From Sphingomonas sp. 32-66-10 (lineage in GTDB: Bacteria; Pseudomonadota; Alphaproteobacteria; Sphingomonadales; Sphingomonadaceae), in contig NCEF01000020.1 in NCBI GenBank assembly GCA_002280565.1, forward strand, positions 1-64,000: a stretch of DNA of 64,000 nt, given 5' to 3'. How positions within the stretch are numbered: position 1 is the first letter of the stretch; every line of letters begins with the position of its first letter. Shown here one piece after another: positions 46,346-55,468 of this stretch. Made by a program: the position numbers and the translations under genes. The notes under the pieces are model-generated. The model had not been told where the DNA came from, made no database searches, and worked only from the letters and a program-made list of their open reading frames with translations.

Positions 46346-46513
46346 GATCCCTCTCCCAATGTCGCCCTGTGCGATCAAGGAAGCTGCTCATTTCGCGTAG
46401 GTCAAGCATAAATGGATTATTGCTCTAGATCAATGTTCTGCAACTTGATCACAGGCAGTGCCTGATGCGCGAATCGCTTTGATCCGCGCGCAACGCGGGG
46501 CTAGGTCGCGCAG

Positions 46514-47737
46514 ATGACCCGCTCCCCCCTCGCCCCCGCCGCCTTCCCTGCCCTGCCTGCAATCCCCGGCGTCACGCTCCGCGTCGCCCGTGCGCACTAC
46601 AAGCGATGGGACCGCTGCGACCTGACCTTCGTGACGCTGGACGCGGGCACGGCAGTTGCGGGCGTCACCACCACCAGCAAATGCCCCTCGCCCGAAGTCG
46701 AATGGTGCCGCGACGCGCTCCCGCTCGGCCGCGCGCGGGCGCTGGTGGTCAATGCCGGGAACAGCAACGCCTTCACCGGCAATCGCGGTCGCGCCGCAGT
46801 CGAAGCGATCGCAGCGCGGGTCGCGGGGCATCTCGGCTGCCAGCCTTCGGACGTGTTCGTCTCCTCCACCGGCGTGATCGGCGTACCGCTCCCGATCGAC
46901 AAGGCCGAGGCTGGCCTCGACGCCGCCTTCACCGCCGAACCGTGCGGCTGGGAAGATGCCGCCAACACCATCGGCACCACCGACACCTTCGCCAAGGGCG
47001 CGATGACCTCCGCCATCGTCGATGGCCGTACGGTCAATCTGGTCGGGATCATCAAGGGCAGCGGCATGATCGCCCCGGACATGGCGACAATGCTCGGCTA
47101 TGTCTTCACCGACACCGCGGTCGATCCCGCCTTCCTCCAGCGCGCCTTGTCCGACGCCAACCGCAAGAGCTTCTCCTGCATCACCGTCGACAGCGACACC
47201 TCGACCAGCGACACCGTCCTCGCCTTCGCCACCGGCACCGCAGGCAACGCGCCGCTCACCGATGACGACAGCGACGGCGCCGACGCCTTCCGCGCCGCGC
47301 TCGCCGACCTCTGCCTCCAGCTCGCCCATCTCGTCGTCCGCGACGGCGAGGGCGCATCGAAGTTCATCCGCATCGATGTCGAAGGCGCCGAAAACGACGC
47401 CAGCGCGCACCGCATCGCGCTCAGCATCGCCAACTCGCCGCTGGTAAAGACCGCCATCGCGGGCGAGGACGCCAATTGGGGCCGCATCGTCATGGCCGTG
47501 GGCAAGGCCGGCGAACCCGCCGACCGCGACAAGCTCGCCATCACCTTCGGCGGCGTACAGGTGGCGTCAGGCGGCCTCGCGGTAGAGGGCTATGACGAAA
47601 CCCCCGTCGCCGCGCATCTCAAGGGCCAGAACATCGAAATCGGCGTCGATCTGGGCCTGGGTGAAGGCCGCGCCACAGTGTGGACCTGCGATCTGACCGA
47701 CGGCTACATCTCGATCAACGCGGACTATCGCAGCTGA
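46514..47737 (+). CDS. argJ: Bifunctional ornithine acetyltransferase / N-acetylglutamate synthase ArgJ
   Basis: A 407-residue enzyme that transfers acetyl from N-acetylornithine to glutamate, recycling the acetyl group in arginine synthesis. The self-cleavage site is [19 protein letters not shown] with the nucleophilic Thr192, which splits the chain into alpha and beta subunits. Other family motifs are [40 protein letters not shown] and the C-terminal [15 protein letters not shown]. Length is normal. Whether it can also use acetyl-CoA cannot be judged from sequence. It is monocistronic, with a relatively AT-rich leader (46346-46513). Confidence 0.95.
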   Translation: MTRSPLAPAAFPALPAIPGVTLRVARAHYKRWDRCDLTFVTLDAGTAVAGVTTTSKCPSPEVEWCRDALPLGRARALVVNAGNSNAFTGNRGRAAVEAIAARVAGHLGCQPSDVFVSSTGVIGVPLPIDKAEAGLDAAFTAEPCGWEDAANTIGTTDTFAKGAMTSAIVDGRTVNLVGIIKGSGMIAPDMATMLGYVFTDTAVDPAFLQRALSDANRKSFSCITVDSDTSTSDTVLAFATGTAGNAPLTDDDSDGADAFRAALADLCLQLAHLVVRDGEGASKFIRIDVEGAENDASAHRIALSIANSPLVKTAIAGEDANWGRIVMAVGKAGEPADRDKLAITFGGVQVASGGLAVEGYDETPVAAHLKGQNIEIGVDLGLGEGRATVWTCDLTDGYISINADYRS

Positions 47738-47797
47738 GGTCAGCCTGCTATCGGCCCTCCCGCGCGGCTTATCGCGCGTCAGCGACAGGAGGCCATC

Positions 47798-48046
47798 ATG
47801 GCACGCATCGACACCTTCGCCGACCTACCCTGCTTTCGAGCGTAGCTCAAAGCGGCGGCGGGGTTATCCCTCCGAAACGCATGTGAAGCGCGGCCTGCGC
47901 TTCGTCCATGGTGACGTCGAGCTGATCGAAAAACTCGGTCGGAACGATCCCTGCCCGTGCGGTTCGGGGAACAGATTTCAAGCGCTGCTGCATGCATTCG
48001 GGCCGGTTTCGACGGCGCGGAGCGGCATGATTATTGGCGCGATTAG
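47798..48046 (+). pseudogene. SEC-C motif protein encoded in successive frames (three +1 shifts)
   Basis: After a strong ribosome site (ACAGGAGG, 47785-47792), ATG 47798 encodes [13 protein letters not shown] and then hits TAG at 47843. Reading +1 from 47838 gives [19 protein letters not shown] ... [13 protein letters not shown]; a second +1 step at 47977 gives [11 protein letters not shown], completing the metal-binding SEC-C motif CPCGSGxxFKRCC; a third near 48013 gives [11 protein letters not shown] and stop 48044-48046. All three steps occur at TTT followed by C. Removing one T at each site yields one continuous 81-residue protein. It may be a pseudogene, an error, or a recoded gene. SEC-C domains bind zinc; the protein's role is unknown. 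Confidence 0.75.
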
Positions 48047-48055
48047 ATAGCAGAC

Positions 48056-48078
48056 GGGGGCCGGAAATCCCGGCCCCC
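48056..48078 (-). terminator. Hairpin after trxA
   Basis: GGGGGCCGG (48056-48064) and CCGGCCCCC (48070-48078) form a 9-bp stem with a 5-nt loop, six bases beyond the trxA stop on the minus strand. No clear T-run. It could also serve the SEC-C gene from the other side. Confidence 0.6.
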
Positions 48079-48084
48079 GCAATC

Positions 48085-48411
48085 TCACACCACGCTCTCG
48101 ATCCACGCCTTCAGCTTGGACTTGGTGTTGATGTCCTGAATGCCGACCTGCTGCGCAACCTTCTGTCCATCCTTATAGACGAACAAAGTCGGGATGCCGC
48201 GAATGCCGAGCTGGCCCGGCGTGTCGGGATTTTCCTCGATGTTCAGCTTGGTGATCGTGACCTTGTCGGCCAGCTCCTCGGCCAGTTCTTCCAGGCTCGG
48301 GCCGATGATCTTGCACGGGCCGCACCATTCGGCCCAGAAATCGACCAGCACGGGCTTGTCGGACTGCAGCACGTCGGTTGCAAAGCTCTCGTCGGTAACG
48401 GCCTTCGCCAT
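48085..48411 (-). CDS. trxA: Thioredoxin TrxA
   Basis: A 108-residue canonical cytoplasmic thioredoxin. It has the active site VDFWAEWCGPCKIIGP with the WCGPC dithiol, the buried Asp in LVDFWA, the cis-Pro in GIRGIPTLFVYKDGQ and the usual C-terminal helix. It reduces protein disulfides using electrons from thioredoxin reductase (not in the window). It follows addA in the same direction with a 51-bp gap, a common alphaproteobacterial order. Confidence 0.97.
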   Translation of the reverse strand: MAKAVTDESFATDVLQSDKPVLVDFWAEWCGPCKIIGPSLEELAEELADKVTITKLNIEENPDTPGQLGIRGIPTLFVYKDGQKVAQQVGIQDINTKSKLKAWIESVV

Positions 48412-48462
48412 GTCTCAAATCTCCTTGTGTTGCTGCCTAACTAGGGTCGGCAGCCGCGCGTC

Positions 48463-51400
48463 TCAAGCATCGAGTGCCAAGCTTTGTTCGCTGCCGGCGA
48501 AGCCCGGCTTGTGCGCCGCGACCAGATCGGCCGGCAGTTCGAACAGCACCGGCCCCGCCGTGTAGAGCAGCCCCGCGACCACCTCCCGCCCCGGAAAGAT
48601 CACCTCCAGCGCGGCGACATAGGCCGCCATCTGCCGCACATGGTACGGCGGCACCTCGCCAAGCGACCCCGGCGCCCGCCGCCCGGTCTTGAAATCCACC
48701 ACCAGCACGCGGCTGTCCGTCACCAGCAGCCGGTCGGCGGTCCCCGAAACGACATGCCCGCCCCCGACCACCGCCGCGACCGGCGCCTCGGCCAGCGCCT
48801 CCGGCCCGAACAGCGCTTCAAATCGCGGCTCGGCCAGCACCCCAAGCGCGGCGCGCGCCAGCTCGGCCCGCTCGCCCGCATCCGCAACGCCCCCCGCACC
48901 CGCCAGCCAGCGCTCCGCCACCTCGGCGCGCCGCTCGGCAGCCACCACCGGCAGCCGCTCCAGCAACGCATGGATCAACCGCCCGCGCTCCGCCGCCGCG
49001 CGCAGCGCCGCAGCAGGCGGCGGATCGGCGACCAGATCCTCACCCAGCGACGACGGCGCCAACGGCCGCGGCGGCCTTGCCTCGAGCGGAGCCGCACGCC
49101 GCGCCCAATCGGGCACCGCCCCCGCCGCCTCAGCCGCATCCGCAACAACCGCCTTGCGCGGCACGGCGCGGGTCGGCGCGAGCCCGGTAAAGCTCCGCTC
49201 CCCCTCGCCCGCTTCCACACCCAGCGCGTCCAGCCCGGCCGCAGCCGCCGTGTACCAGCTCAACTCCGGCGGCCCGTTGGTCGCGCGAGCACCCAGCGCC
49301 CCCGCGATCACCAACCGCTCCTCGGCCCGCGTCGCCGCGACGTAGAACAGCCGCCAATGCTCCTCCAGCTCGCGCGCCTCCGCCGCACTCACTGCCGCAT
49401 CGACCGGCCCGCCGCGCTCGGCCTTGCCGGGGCGGAACACAGGCAGCTTTGCGCCGAAATCGTCCGGCTCCCACTCCACAAAGTCGCCGCGATTGCCCGC
49501 CACCGGGTCCGCCGTCGCATCGGCCAGGATCACCAACGGCGCCTGCAACCCCTTCGCGCCATGCGCGGTCATCACCCGCACCGCCGCCTGCGGTTGCGCC
49601 GCATCGCGCACGATCTCGACATCGCCCCGGTCGAACCAGTCGAGGAAGCGTTGCAGCGTCGGCGTCGCCACCCCCTCGAACCCCAAGGCCGCCGTCAGCA
49701 GCTCCTCGATCGGATCGAGCGCCTCGGCCCCCAGCCGGTGGAGCAGCTTGCGCCGCCCATCCATCGGCCCGGTCAGGATCGCCTCCAGAAACCGGTGCGG
49801 CGTCATGAAGTCCGCCCGCGCCAGCAGCCCGAACAGCGGCTCCAGTCGCTCCGGCGTCTGCGTCGCGCGCAAATGCCGCCACAGGCTCCCGCGCTCGCGC
49901 ATCGCCGCGACCATCAGCTCGTCCTGCGTCCACCCGATCAGCGGCGACACCAGCAAAGCCGCCAGCGACAGATCATCATCCGGCTGCAACGCGAACCGCA
50001 CCGCCGCGAGCAGGTCTTGCACCGCCAGCGGCGCGTTGAGCCGCAGCCGGTCCACCCCCGCCACCGGCACCCCCTCGGCATAGAGCCGCGCGACGATCAG
50101 CCCGGCCAGCTCGCCGCGCCGCCGCACTAGGATCATCACATCCTCGGGCCGCAGCACCCGCCCCTTGCTCTCCAGCTCCAGCGTGCCGATCCACTCGCGG
50201 ATCTGCCGCGCGATCCGGTTGGCCAGTTCGCGCGTCGCGTCGTCGATCCAGCCTTCCTCATCCTCCGGGTCGCCGCCCGTCACCACCGGCGGCCACAACG
50301 TCACCGTCCCCGGCCCCTCGACCCGGCTGGCATGCGGCTCAGGCTCGGCGAATTCGCCCATCCCCGGCGGCGGCAGCGCGCCGATGGCCGCATCGACAAA
50401 CTCCAGCACCGGCGCGGTCGAGCGGAAGCTGTGCACCAGCGACAGCGTATCCAGCGCCCCCGCCGCGCGCGTGTCGAAATGCGTCTGCGCCGCGCGGAAA
50501 TTGACCGGGTCGGTCCCCTGAAAGCCAAAGATCGCCTGCTTGTAATCGCCGACCGCAAAGATCGTGCGCACTTCCTCGCCATGCGCGCCCTCGCCGGCAA
50601 AGAACTCGTCGGCGAGCGCGCGCACGATCCGCCATTGCGCGACATTGGTGTCCTGCGCCTCGTCGATCAGGACATGGCTGGTCGCCTGATCCAGCTTGTA
50701 GCGGATCCAGTCGCCCATCCCCGGCTGTTCGAGCAGCGCCACCGCCTTGCCGATCAGATCATCGAAATCGACCGCCCCCGCCCGCCGCTTCGCCGCGGTA
50801 TAGGTCGCGGCATAGTCCCGCCCGGCCTCCAATCCCTGCGCCAGACAATCGACATAGCCCGCCCGCGCCACCATCCCCTGCAACGCAATGCACGCATCGC
50901 CGAGCGCGGTTGCCAGTTCTGCATAATCCGGTTCGAGTGTGAGCAGCTTGCCCTTGAATACGCGGAAATCGCCGTCCTTCTTCAGGGCAATAAGGCTGAG
51001 GTCACGCAGCTGCTCAAATCGCCCGGCGGGATCAGCCGCGAGCCAGCGCTCGGCTATCGCAGCATCCTTGTCTCCGGTCGCCGTTTTCCAGGCGTGGTTG
51101 GCATCCGCAAGACGGCGGACGGCGTCGGTGTCGAAATGGTCGTCATCGCACCAGCGCTGTGCTTCGGCCGCGACATCCCCCGACGGCAGCCCGAACGCCC
51201 GCCGCAACCATGGCTGGATCCCGCTCGGCATCGCCGCCATCGCCTCGGGCGCGCGTGCGCACGCGCTCAGAAACGCCTCGGCCTTGCCCTCGCCCAGCCG
51301 CAGGCTCAGCGCGCCCACCGCGTCGATCACCCATCCGCGCCCCTCACGCTCGGCGGTCACCAGCATCTCCGCCAGCGCCTCGCGCGCCAGCGCCGCTTCC

Positions 51401-51873
51401 TCGCGCGCCTCCAGCGGCCGAAACCCCGGCGTCAGCCCCGCCTCGACCGGAAATGCCGACAGCAAGGTCTGGCAGAAACTATGGATCGTCTGGATGCGCA
51501 AGCCGCCGCCCGGCGCATCCAGCACCTTGGCGAACAGCGTCCGCGCGAATGCGACCTTCTCTGGCGCAATGTCCTCACCCAAGGACGCAAGGTCCTTTGC
51601 CACATCCTCACGCTTCGCCCGCACCCAATAGGCCAGCCGCCCGCTGACCCGCGCCGCCATCTCCGCCGCGCCCGCCTTGGTAAAGGTCAGGCAAAGGATC
51701 GCCCCCGGATCGACGCCGCGCAGCAACAGGCGAAACACGCGCGCCGCCAGCACCTGCGTTTTCCCCGTCCCAGCGCTGGCCGACAGCCACACGCTCGCCT
51801 CCGGCTGCGACGCCGCCCCCTGGCTCCCGGCGAGCGGGGGGAGTGCCGAGATATTAGCGCCGCTCACGGCCAT
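48463..51873 (-). CDS. addA: Double-strand break repair helicase AddA
   Basis: An 1136-residue UvrD-type helicase-nuclease subunit. Motif I is VWLSASAGTGKTQVLAARV; motif Ia region ILCLTFTKAGAAEMAARV; motif II VLIDEAQDTNVAQWRIVRAL (Walker B DEAQD); motif III FAVGDYKQAIFGFQGTDP; a UvrD C-terminal domain with VRVMTAHGAKGLQAPLVIL and FYVAATRAEERLVIAG. The C-terminal PD-(D/E)XK nuclease has LLVTDSRVLVVDFKTGRRAP. With AddB it resects broken DNA ends for RecA. Its start lies 20 bp inside the addB 3' end. Confidence 0.95.
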   Translation of the reverse strand: MAVSGANISALPPLAGSQGAASQPEASVWLSASAGTGKTQVLAARVFRLLLRGVDPGAILCLTFTKAGAAEMAARVSGRLAYWVRAKREDVAKDLASLGEDIAPEKVAFARTLFAKVLDAPGGGLRIQTIHSFCQTLLSAFPVEAGLTPGFRPLEAREEAALAREALAEMLVTAEREGRGWVIDAVGALSLRLGEGKAEAFLSACARAPEAMAAMPSGIQPWLRRAFGLPSGDVAAEAQRWCDDDHFDTDAVRRLADANHAWKTATGDKDAAIAERWLAADPAGRFEQLRDLSLIALKKDGDFRVFKGKLLTLEPDYAELATALGDACIALQGMVARAGYVDCLAQGLEAGRDYAATYTAAKRRAGAVDFDDLIGKAVALLEQPGMGDWIRYKLDQATSHVLIDEAQDTNVAQWRIVRALADEFFAGEGAHGEEVRTIFAVGDYKQAIFGFQGTDPVNFRAAQTHFDTRAAGALDTLSLVHSFRSTAPVLEFVDAAIGALPPPGMGEFAEPEPHASRVEGPGTVTLWPPVVTGGDPEDEEGWIDDATRELANRIARQIREWIGTLELESKGRVLRPEDVMILVRRRGELAGLIVARLYAEGVPVAGVDRLRLNAPLAVQDLLAAVRFALQPDDDLSLAALLVSPLIGWTQDELMVAAMRERGSLWRHLRATQTPERLEPLFGLLARADFMTPHRFLEAILTGPMDGRRKLLHRLGAEALDPIEELLTAALGFEGVATPTLQRFLDWFDRGDVEIVRDAAQPQAAVRVMTAHGAKGLQAPLVILADATADPVAGNRGDFVEWEPDDFGAKLPVFRPGKAERGGPVDAAVSAAEARELEEHWRLFYVAATRAEERLVIAGALGARATNGPPELSWYTAAAAGLDALGVEAGEGERSFTGLAPTRAVPRKAVVADAAEAAGAVPDWARRAAPLEARPPRPLAPSSLGEDLVADPPPAAALRAAAERGRLIHALLERLPVVAAERRAEVAERWLAGAGGVADAGERAELARAALGVLAEPRFEALFGPEALAEAPVAAVVGGGHVVSGTADRLLVTDSRVLVVDFKTGRRAPGSLGEVPPYHVRQMAAYVAALEVIFPGREVVAGLLYTAGPVLFELPADLVAAHKPGFAGSEQSLALDA

Positions 51874-54796
51874 ACCATTCGTCCCGGCGCATCAATTGGT
51901 CATAATCCGAATAGGGCGCATATTCCGGGTGCAGCTTGGCCGTAAACGCCTCGCCCCCGGTCAGATACCGGCCGGCCGTATCGGCGAACTTCTCTGCTGC
52001 ATTCGGCACGAAGTCCTCGGGCTTCATCCGCCCATATTTCTCCGCCGGATCGACCGGCGTCGCGACATAGCCGAACTCGCCATTCTTCCGCGCCAGCGAC
52101 CAATATTCAAAACAGCTTGCCCGCCCCGAAATCCCCGCAAAGCCGCCGCGCTCGGCGATCAGGCCCAGCAGCCCCAGCTGCAGACTATAGCCCGCGCGCA
52201 CCGCCTTCGTGCTCGGCGGCTGGCCGGTCTTGTAATCGACAATGCCGATCGTCCCGTCGCCCATCGCGTCGATCCGGTCGAACTTGCCGGTCAGGCGCAC
52301 CCCGGCAATGTCGATCCCGCCCTCCTGCTCCACCGCCAGGATGCGCCGCGCCGGATGCGCCGCCGTCTCGCGCACGATCCAGCGCACCGCCTCGATCAGC
52401 CGCGGTTGCCACAGCGCGCGCATCATCGGATGCGCCGCGCGCAGCATCTCCAGCACGCGCGGTTCCAGCGCATCGGGGTCGCAGCCATCGTGCCGCGCCC
52501 ATTGCTCCAGCGCGTCATGCACCGCCGTCCCGCGCCACGCCGCGCTCGGATCGGCATCGACCGGATCGAGCGGGCGCAGCCGCAGCATGCGCTTGGCGTA
52601 AAAGGCATAGGGGTCGGCCTTCAGCCGGTCGACATCGGTGACGGGAATCGATCGCGGCCGGATCGCCACCGGCGGACACGGCTCGGGCCGCGCCACTGGC
52701 TTGTGCTCGCCCGGCACATCGATCGCGCGCGCCCAGGCTTCGATCTCACTCGCCCGCTCCAGCCCGCCCGACAGCGCCTCCAGCCGCAGCCAGAAGCGCG
52801 ACGCAATCGTCGGCGCCCCCGCATCGCGCTTCGCCCGCGTCAGAAGCACCTCGCGCGCGCCCAGCCCCTGCGCCAGATCATGCGCCGCAAGACCGATCCG
52901 CCGCTCCAGCCCCGGCAGGCCCAGTTCGCTCCGAATCCGCGGCGCCAGCCACGGATCGGGCGCCGGCAGTCCCGGCCACACCCCTTCGTTCAACCCGCCC
53001 AGCACCAGCAGGTCGGCGGCATGCAGTCGCGCTTCGATCACACCCAGGATCGCAAGCCGGGGATGCCCGCCCTGGGGCGGTCGCACCGCCACCTCGTCCA
53101 TCAATGTCCGCAGCAATGCGGGCAGGCTCGCCGGTGCGATCAGCGCCGGACCATGCACGGCTTCCCGCTCCAGATCGTCGAGCAGCGCCGCCGCCGCGCG
53201 CCCATCGACACCCGCCCAGATCCGCTCGCCGCACAGCCGCTCGGCACATTCGCGCAACTGCGCCAGCAACGTGGCAGGCGGCACCGTCTCCGCCGCGAAC
53301 GCCGCCTCGATCGACTCCAGCAGCGCCGCGATCTCGGCCCAAGGCTCAATCGCCCGCCCCCGCATCCGCGCGTCATAGCCCTCGGGATCGGCCAGATGCG
53401 CCGCCACCCCGGCCAGCCCGGCAGGCGGTCGCGGCCCGCGCAGCGCGAGGTCGAGGATGCGCACCTGCTCCAGCCACCCGATGCGCGCCTCGCCCGCACG
53501 CACCAGCGGATGTTTGAGCAACGCCAGCAACGCCATCGGCGCAAAGCTCTGCGCCGCCGCCTCGGCCAGCGCCAGCAACAGCGTCCCCGGCGGCAGGATC
53601 GCCAGCGCCGACCCGGCGGAATCGTCGATCGCAATGCCCCAGCGCGCGCAATGCGCCGCCACCCGCTTGGCCAGCGCGCGATCCGGCGTCACCAGCGCCG
53701 CCGTCCGCCCCGGTTCCTCCAGCGCCTGCCGCAACGCCAACGCAATCCCCTGCGCCTCCTCCGCCGGGGTCGCGACTTCCAGCGCGCGCACCCCCGCCAG
53801 CCGTCGCTCGCCCGCGGGCAGGTCGCTCCACAAGGTCGTGCGCTCGGCGGGCATCATCGCGCTCGCAATCGCCTTGCTGCGCGCGGGCGGCGCATCCAGC
53901 TCGGTCGCCACGCGCCAGCTCTCGAACTCGCCGCGCTGCACGCCCATCCGGTCGATCAACAGCTTCAGATGGAATTGCGGATGCGTCTCCAGGCTGCGCT
54001 TGCGCCGCCCGCTCGCGGGGTCAGCCGGGAACGGCCCCAGCATCGCCCATTCCTCGTCCGCCATCGCCAGATCGACGCCCGGCAGCACCACCTGCCCCTG
54101 CGGCAGTCCCGCCACGACGCGCAGCAGCCGCGCGATCGCAGGCGCGCTCGTGGTAATCCCCGCCGCGCAGACAAAGCGCTCGGGCGGTTCCGTGCTCCAG
54201 CGCTTCGCGACCCGGTCGAGCAACCGGTTGCGCCGCTCGGCCAGATCGATCCGCCCAAGCTTCTCAAGCGCTTGTGGCCATTTCTCCAATATGATCTCGA
54301 ACAGATCGAGCGCGCGCTGCCAATGCACCGTTAGGTGATCGAGCAGCACCACATCGCGCAGCGCGCTCGGCGCAATCTCCTCGACCAGCATCTGGTCGAG
54401 CGTCCGCCCCAGATCCCCCGCCAGCCGCACCGCCTCTGCCGCATCGACGCTGCGGTCATGCGCCTCGATCAACCGCGCCAGGATCATCCGCCGCTGCAAT
54501 GGATCGACCGCGGGCGGGATTGGCGCGTCATCGTCGGCCGGATCGAGAAACGGCCCCGCCGCCTCGTCCAGCTCGGGATCGCCGATCGCCACCATGCGCG
54601 GCAACAACAACCCGCCCCCGCTCGCCCGCACGAATGCATCGGTGATCGTCCGCTTGGCGCGATTGGTCGGCACCAGCACCACGCCCCGCGCCAGCCGCAA
54701 CGGATCGCCCCCATGCCGCCGGATCAACCCCTGCGCGAGCGCATCGGCAAAGGCGCGATGCGGCGGGATGGTGAAGAGGTTGAGGCGGGTGGTCAT
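51854..54796 (-). CDS. addB: Double-strand break repair protein AddB
   Basis: A 980-residue partner of AddA. The inactivated helicase-like N-terminal part contains VLVPTNRAKRTITDAFV in place of Walker A. The C-terminal nuclease has CFEYW and the PD-(D/E)XK core GTIGIVDYKTGQPPSTKAV. SVTDVDRLKADPYAFYAKRM-like sequence precedes it, matching the alphaproteobacterial AddB family. A four-Cys iron-sulfur cluster as in Bacillus AddB is not apparent. It is followed by addA with a 20-bp overlap. The upstream side is the repeat/DUF559 hotspot, so its promoter must lie within about 50 bases of 54796 or beyond the insertions. Confidence 0.93.
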   Translation of the reverse strand: MTTRLNLFTIPPHRAFADALAQGLIRRHGGDPLRLARGVVLVPTNRAKRTITDAFVRASGGGLLLPRMVAIGDPELDEAAGPFLDPADDDAPIPPAVDPLQRRMILARLIEAHDRSVDAAEAVRLAGDLGRTLDQMLVEEIAPSALRDVVLLDHLTVHWQRALDLFEIILEKWPQALEKLGRIDLAERRNRLLDRVAKRWSTEPPERFVCAAGITTSAPAIARLLRVVAGLPQGQVVLPGVDLAMADEEWAMLGPFPADPASGRRKRSLETHPQFHLKLLIDRMGVQRGEFESWRVATELDAPPARSKAIASAMMPAERTTLWSDLPAGERRLAGVRALEVATPAEEAQGIALALRQALEEPGRTAALVTPDRALAKRVAAHCARWGIAIDDSAGSALAILPPGTLLLALAEAAAQSFAPMALLALLKHPLVRAGEARIGWLEQVRILDLALRGPRPPAGLAGVAAHLADPEGYDARMRGRAIEPWAEIAALLESIEAAFAAETVPPATLLAQLRECAERLCGERIWAGVDGRAAAALLDDLEREAVHGPALIAPASLPALLRTLMDEVAVRPPQGGHPRLAILGVIEARLHAADLLVLGGLNEGVWPGLPAPDPWLAPRIRSELGLPGLERRIGLAAHDLAQGLGAREVLLTRAKRDAGAPTIASRFWLRLEALSGGLERASEIEAWARAIDVPGEHKPVARPEPCPPVAIRPRSIPVTDVDRLKADPYAFYAKRMLRLRPLDPVDADPSAAWRGTAVHDALEQWARHDGCDPDALEPRVLEMLRAAHPMMRALWQPRLIEAVRWIVRETAAHPARRILAVEQEGGIDIAGVRLTGKFDRIDAMGDGTIGIVDYKTGQPPSTKAVRAGYSLQLGLLGLIAERGGFAGISGRASCFEYWSLARKNGEFGYVATPVDPAEKYGRMKPEDFVPNAAEKFADTAGRYLTGGEAFTAKLHPEYAPYSDYDQLMRRDEWYGRERR

Positions 54797-54840
54797 CGGT
54801 CGGGAGATCGTAGAAACGCCACGCTGAAACTGCTACCAAA

Positions 54841-54890
54841 ATCCTCCCCCGGAGGGGGAGGGGGACCGCCGAAGGCGGTGGAGGGGTAGC
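54841..54890 (+). repeat. 50-nt double-hairpin repeat, left copy
   Basis: Outer hairpin CCTCCCCC/GGGGGAGG, inner hairpin ACCGCC-GAA-GGCGGT, then GGAGGGGTAGC. The terminal GGAGGGG (54880-54886) lies 11 bases before the DUF559 ATG and could serve as its ribosome site. Confidence 0.85.
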
Positions 54891-54897
54891 TCACCAA

Positions 54898-55284
54898 ATG
54901 CTGCACGGCCCGAAGGAAACCCAGCAACGCGCAAAACACCTGCGCCGAACGATGAGCCTGCCCGAAATCACTCTGTGGCGCGAGCTGAAGAAACGCCCGA
55001 ACGGACTGCGCTTCCGCCACCAACACCCCGCCGGACTCTATATCCTCGACTTCTTCTGCCCCCGGTTCAAACTCGTCGTAGAGATCGACGGCGAGGCGCA
55101 CGAATATGGTGACCGCCCCCAGCGCGACGCAGCCCGCGATGGCTGGCTGCTGACCCAAGGGGTCCGCACGCTCCGTATCCCCGCTCAGGAAGTGCTGACC
55201 AACCTCGAAGGCGTCGTCCAACACATCGTCACGACGGCCCAAAACTCCTACCCCGGAGGGGGAGGTGGCGCCGCGATGCGGTGA
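54898..55284 (+). CDS. DUF559 (Vsr-like PD-(D/E)XK) endonuclease-domain protein
   Basis: A 128-residue protein. The DUF559 core reads AKHLRRTMSLPEITLWRELK, then GLRFRHQHPAGLYILDFFCP and LVVEIDGEAHEYGDRPQRDA, with the catalytic-type Asp in LDFFCP and Glu-x-Asp in VEIDG, and ends near GVRTLRIPAQEVL. This fold is shared with Vsr and some restriction endonucleases. The last ten or so residues (SYPGGGGGAAMR) and the stop are encoded by the downstream repeat. Its GC composition is close to its neighbours. The gene sits between two inverted repeat copies, which suggests it processes or moves those repeats. Confidence 0.88.
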   Translation: MLHGPKETQQRAKHLRRTMSLPEITLWRELKKRPNGLRFRHQHPAGLYILDFFCPRFKLVVEIDGEAHEYGDRPQRDAARDGWLLTQGVRTLRIPAQEVLTNLEGVVQHIVTTAQNSYPGGGGGAAMR

Positions 55285-55294
55285 CGGAGGGTAG
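55245..55294 (+). repeat. 50-nt repeat, variant copy overlapping the DUF559 3' end
   Basis: CTCCTACCCCGGAGGGGGAG leads into GGTGGCGCCGCGATGCGG and TGACGGAGGGTAG. It resembles the 45846 type (GGTGGCGCC, GACGGAGG) more than its left neighbour. It supplies the stop codon of the DUF559 gene (55282-55284). Confidence 0.75.
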
Positions 55295-55323
55295 CTTCGT
55301 CACGCGACGTCGCCGAGAGGAGA

Positions 55324-55373
55324 ACTACCCCTCCACCGGCTGCGCCGGTCCCCCTCCCCCTCCGGGGGAGGAA
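55324..55373 (-). repeat. 50-nt double-hairpin repeat, right inverted copy
   Basis: On the minus strand it matches 54841-54890 at 45 of 50 positions. The inner hairpin is ACCGGC-GCA-GCCGGT versus ACCGCC-GAA-GGCGGT, so a C-G pair has become G-C while pairing is kept. Confidence 0.85.
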
Positions 55374-55468
55374 TGAGATTGGGTGGGTGATACCTCGCAG
55401 CGCCTGATTTTCTACGAATTTTAGCCTTACCACCTATGCGCGTAGCACCGCGTGGTTCAAGGTAAGCG

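Larger units (their letters stand above)
54841..55373. mobile_element. Putative DUF559 element bounded by inverted 50-nt repeats
   Basis: A 533-bp unit consisting of a 50-nt repeat (54841-54890), one DUF559 gene (54898-55284), a related repeat (55245-55294) and an inverted copy of the first repeat (55324-55373). The two end repeats match at 45 of 50 positions, with pairing-preserving changes in the inner hairpin. No target-site duplication is visible. Mobility is inference from structure. Confidence 0.5.

Noticed and set aside
46346..46513. FNR/CRP-type operator before argJ
   Set aside because: GATCAA and TTGATC halves are present around 46427-46449 but their orientation and spacing do not fit a known consensus.
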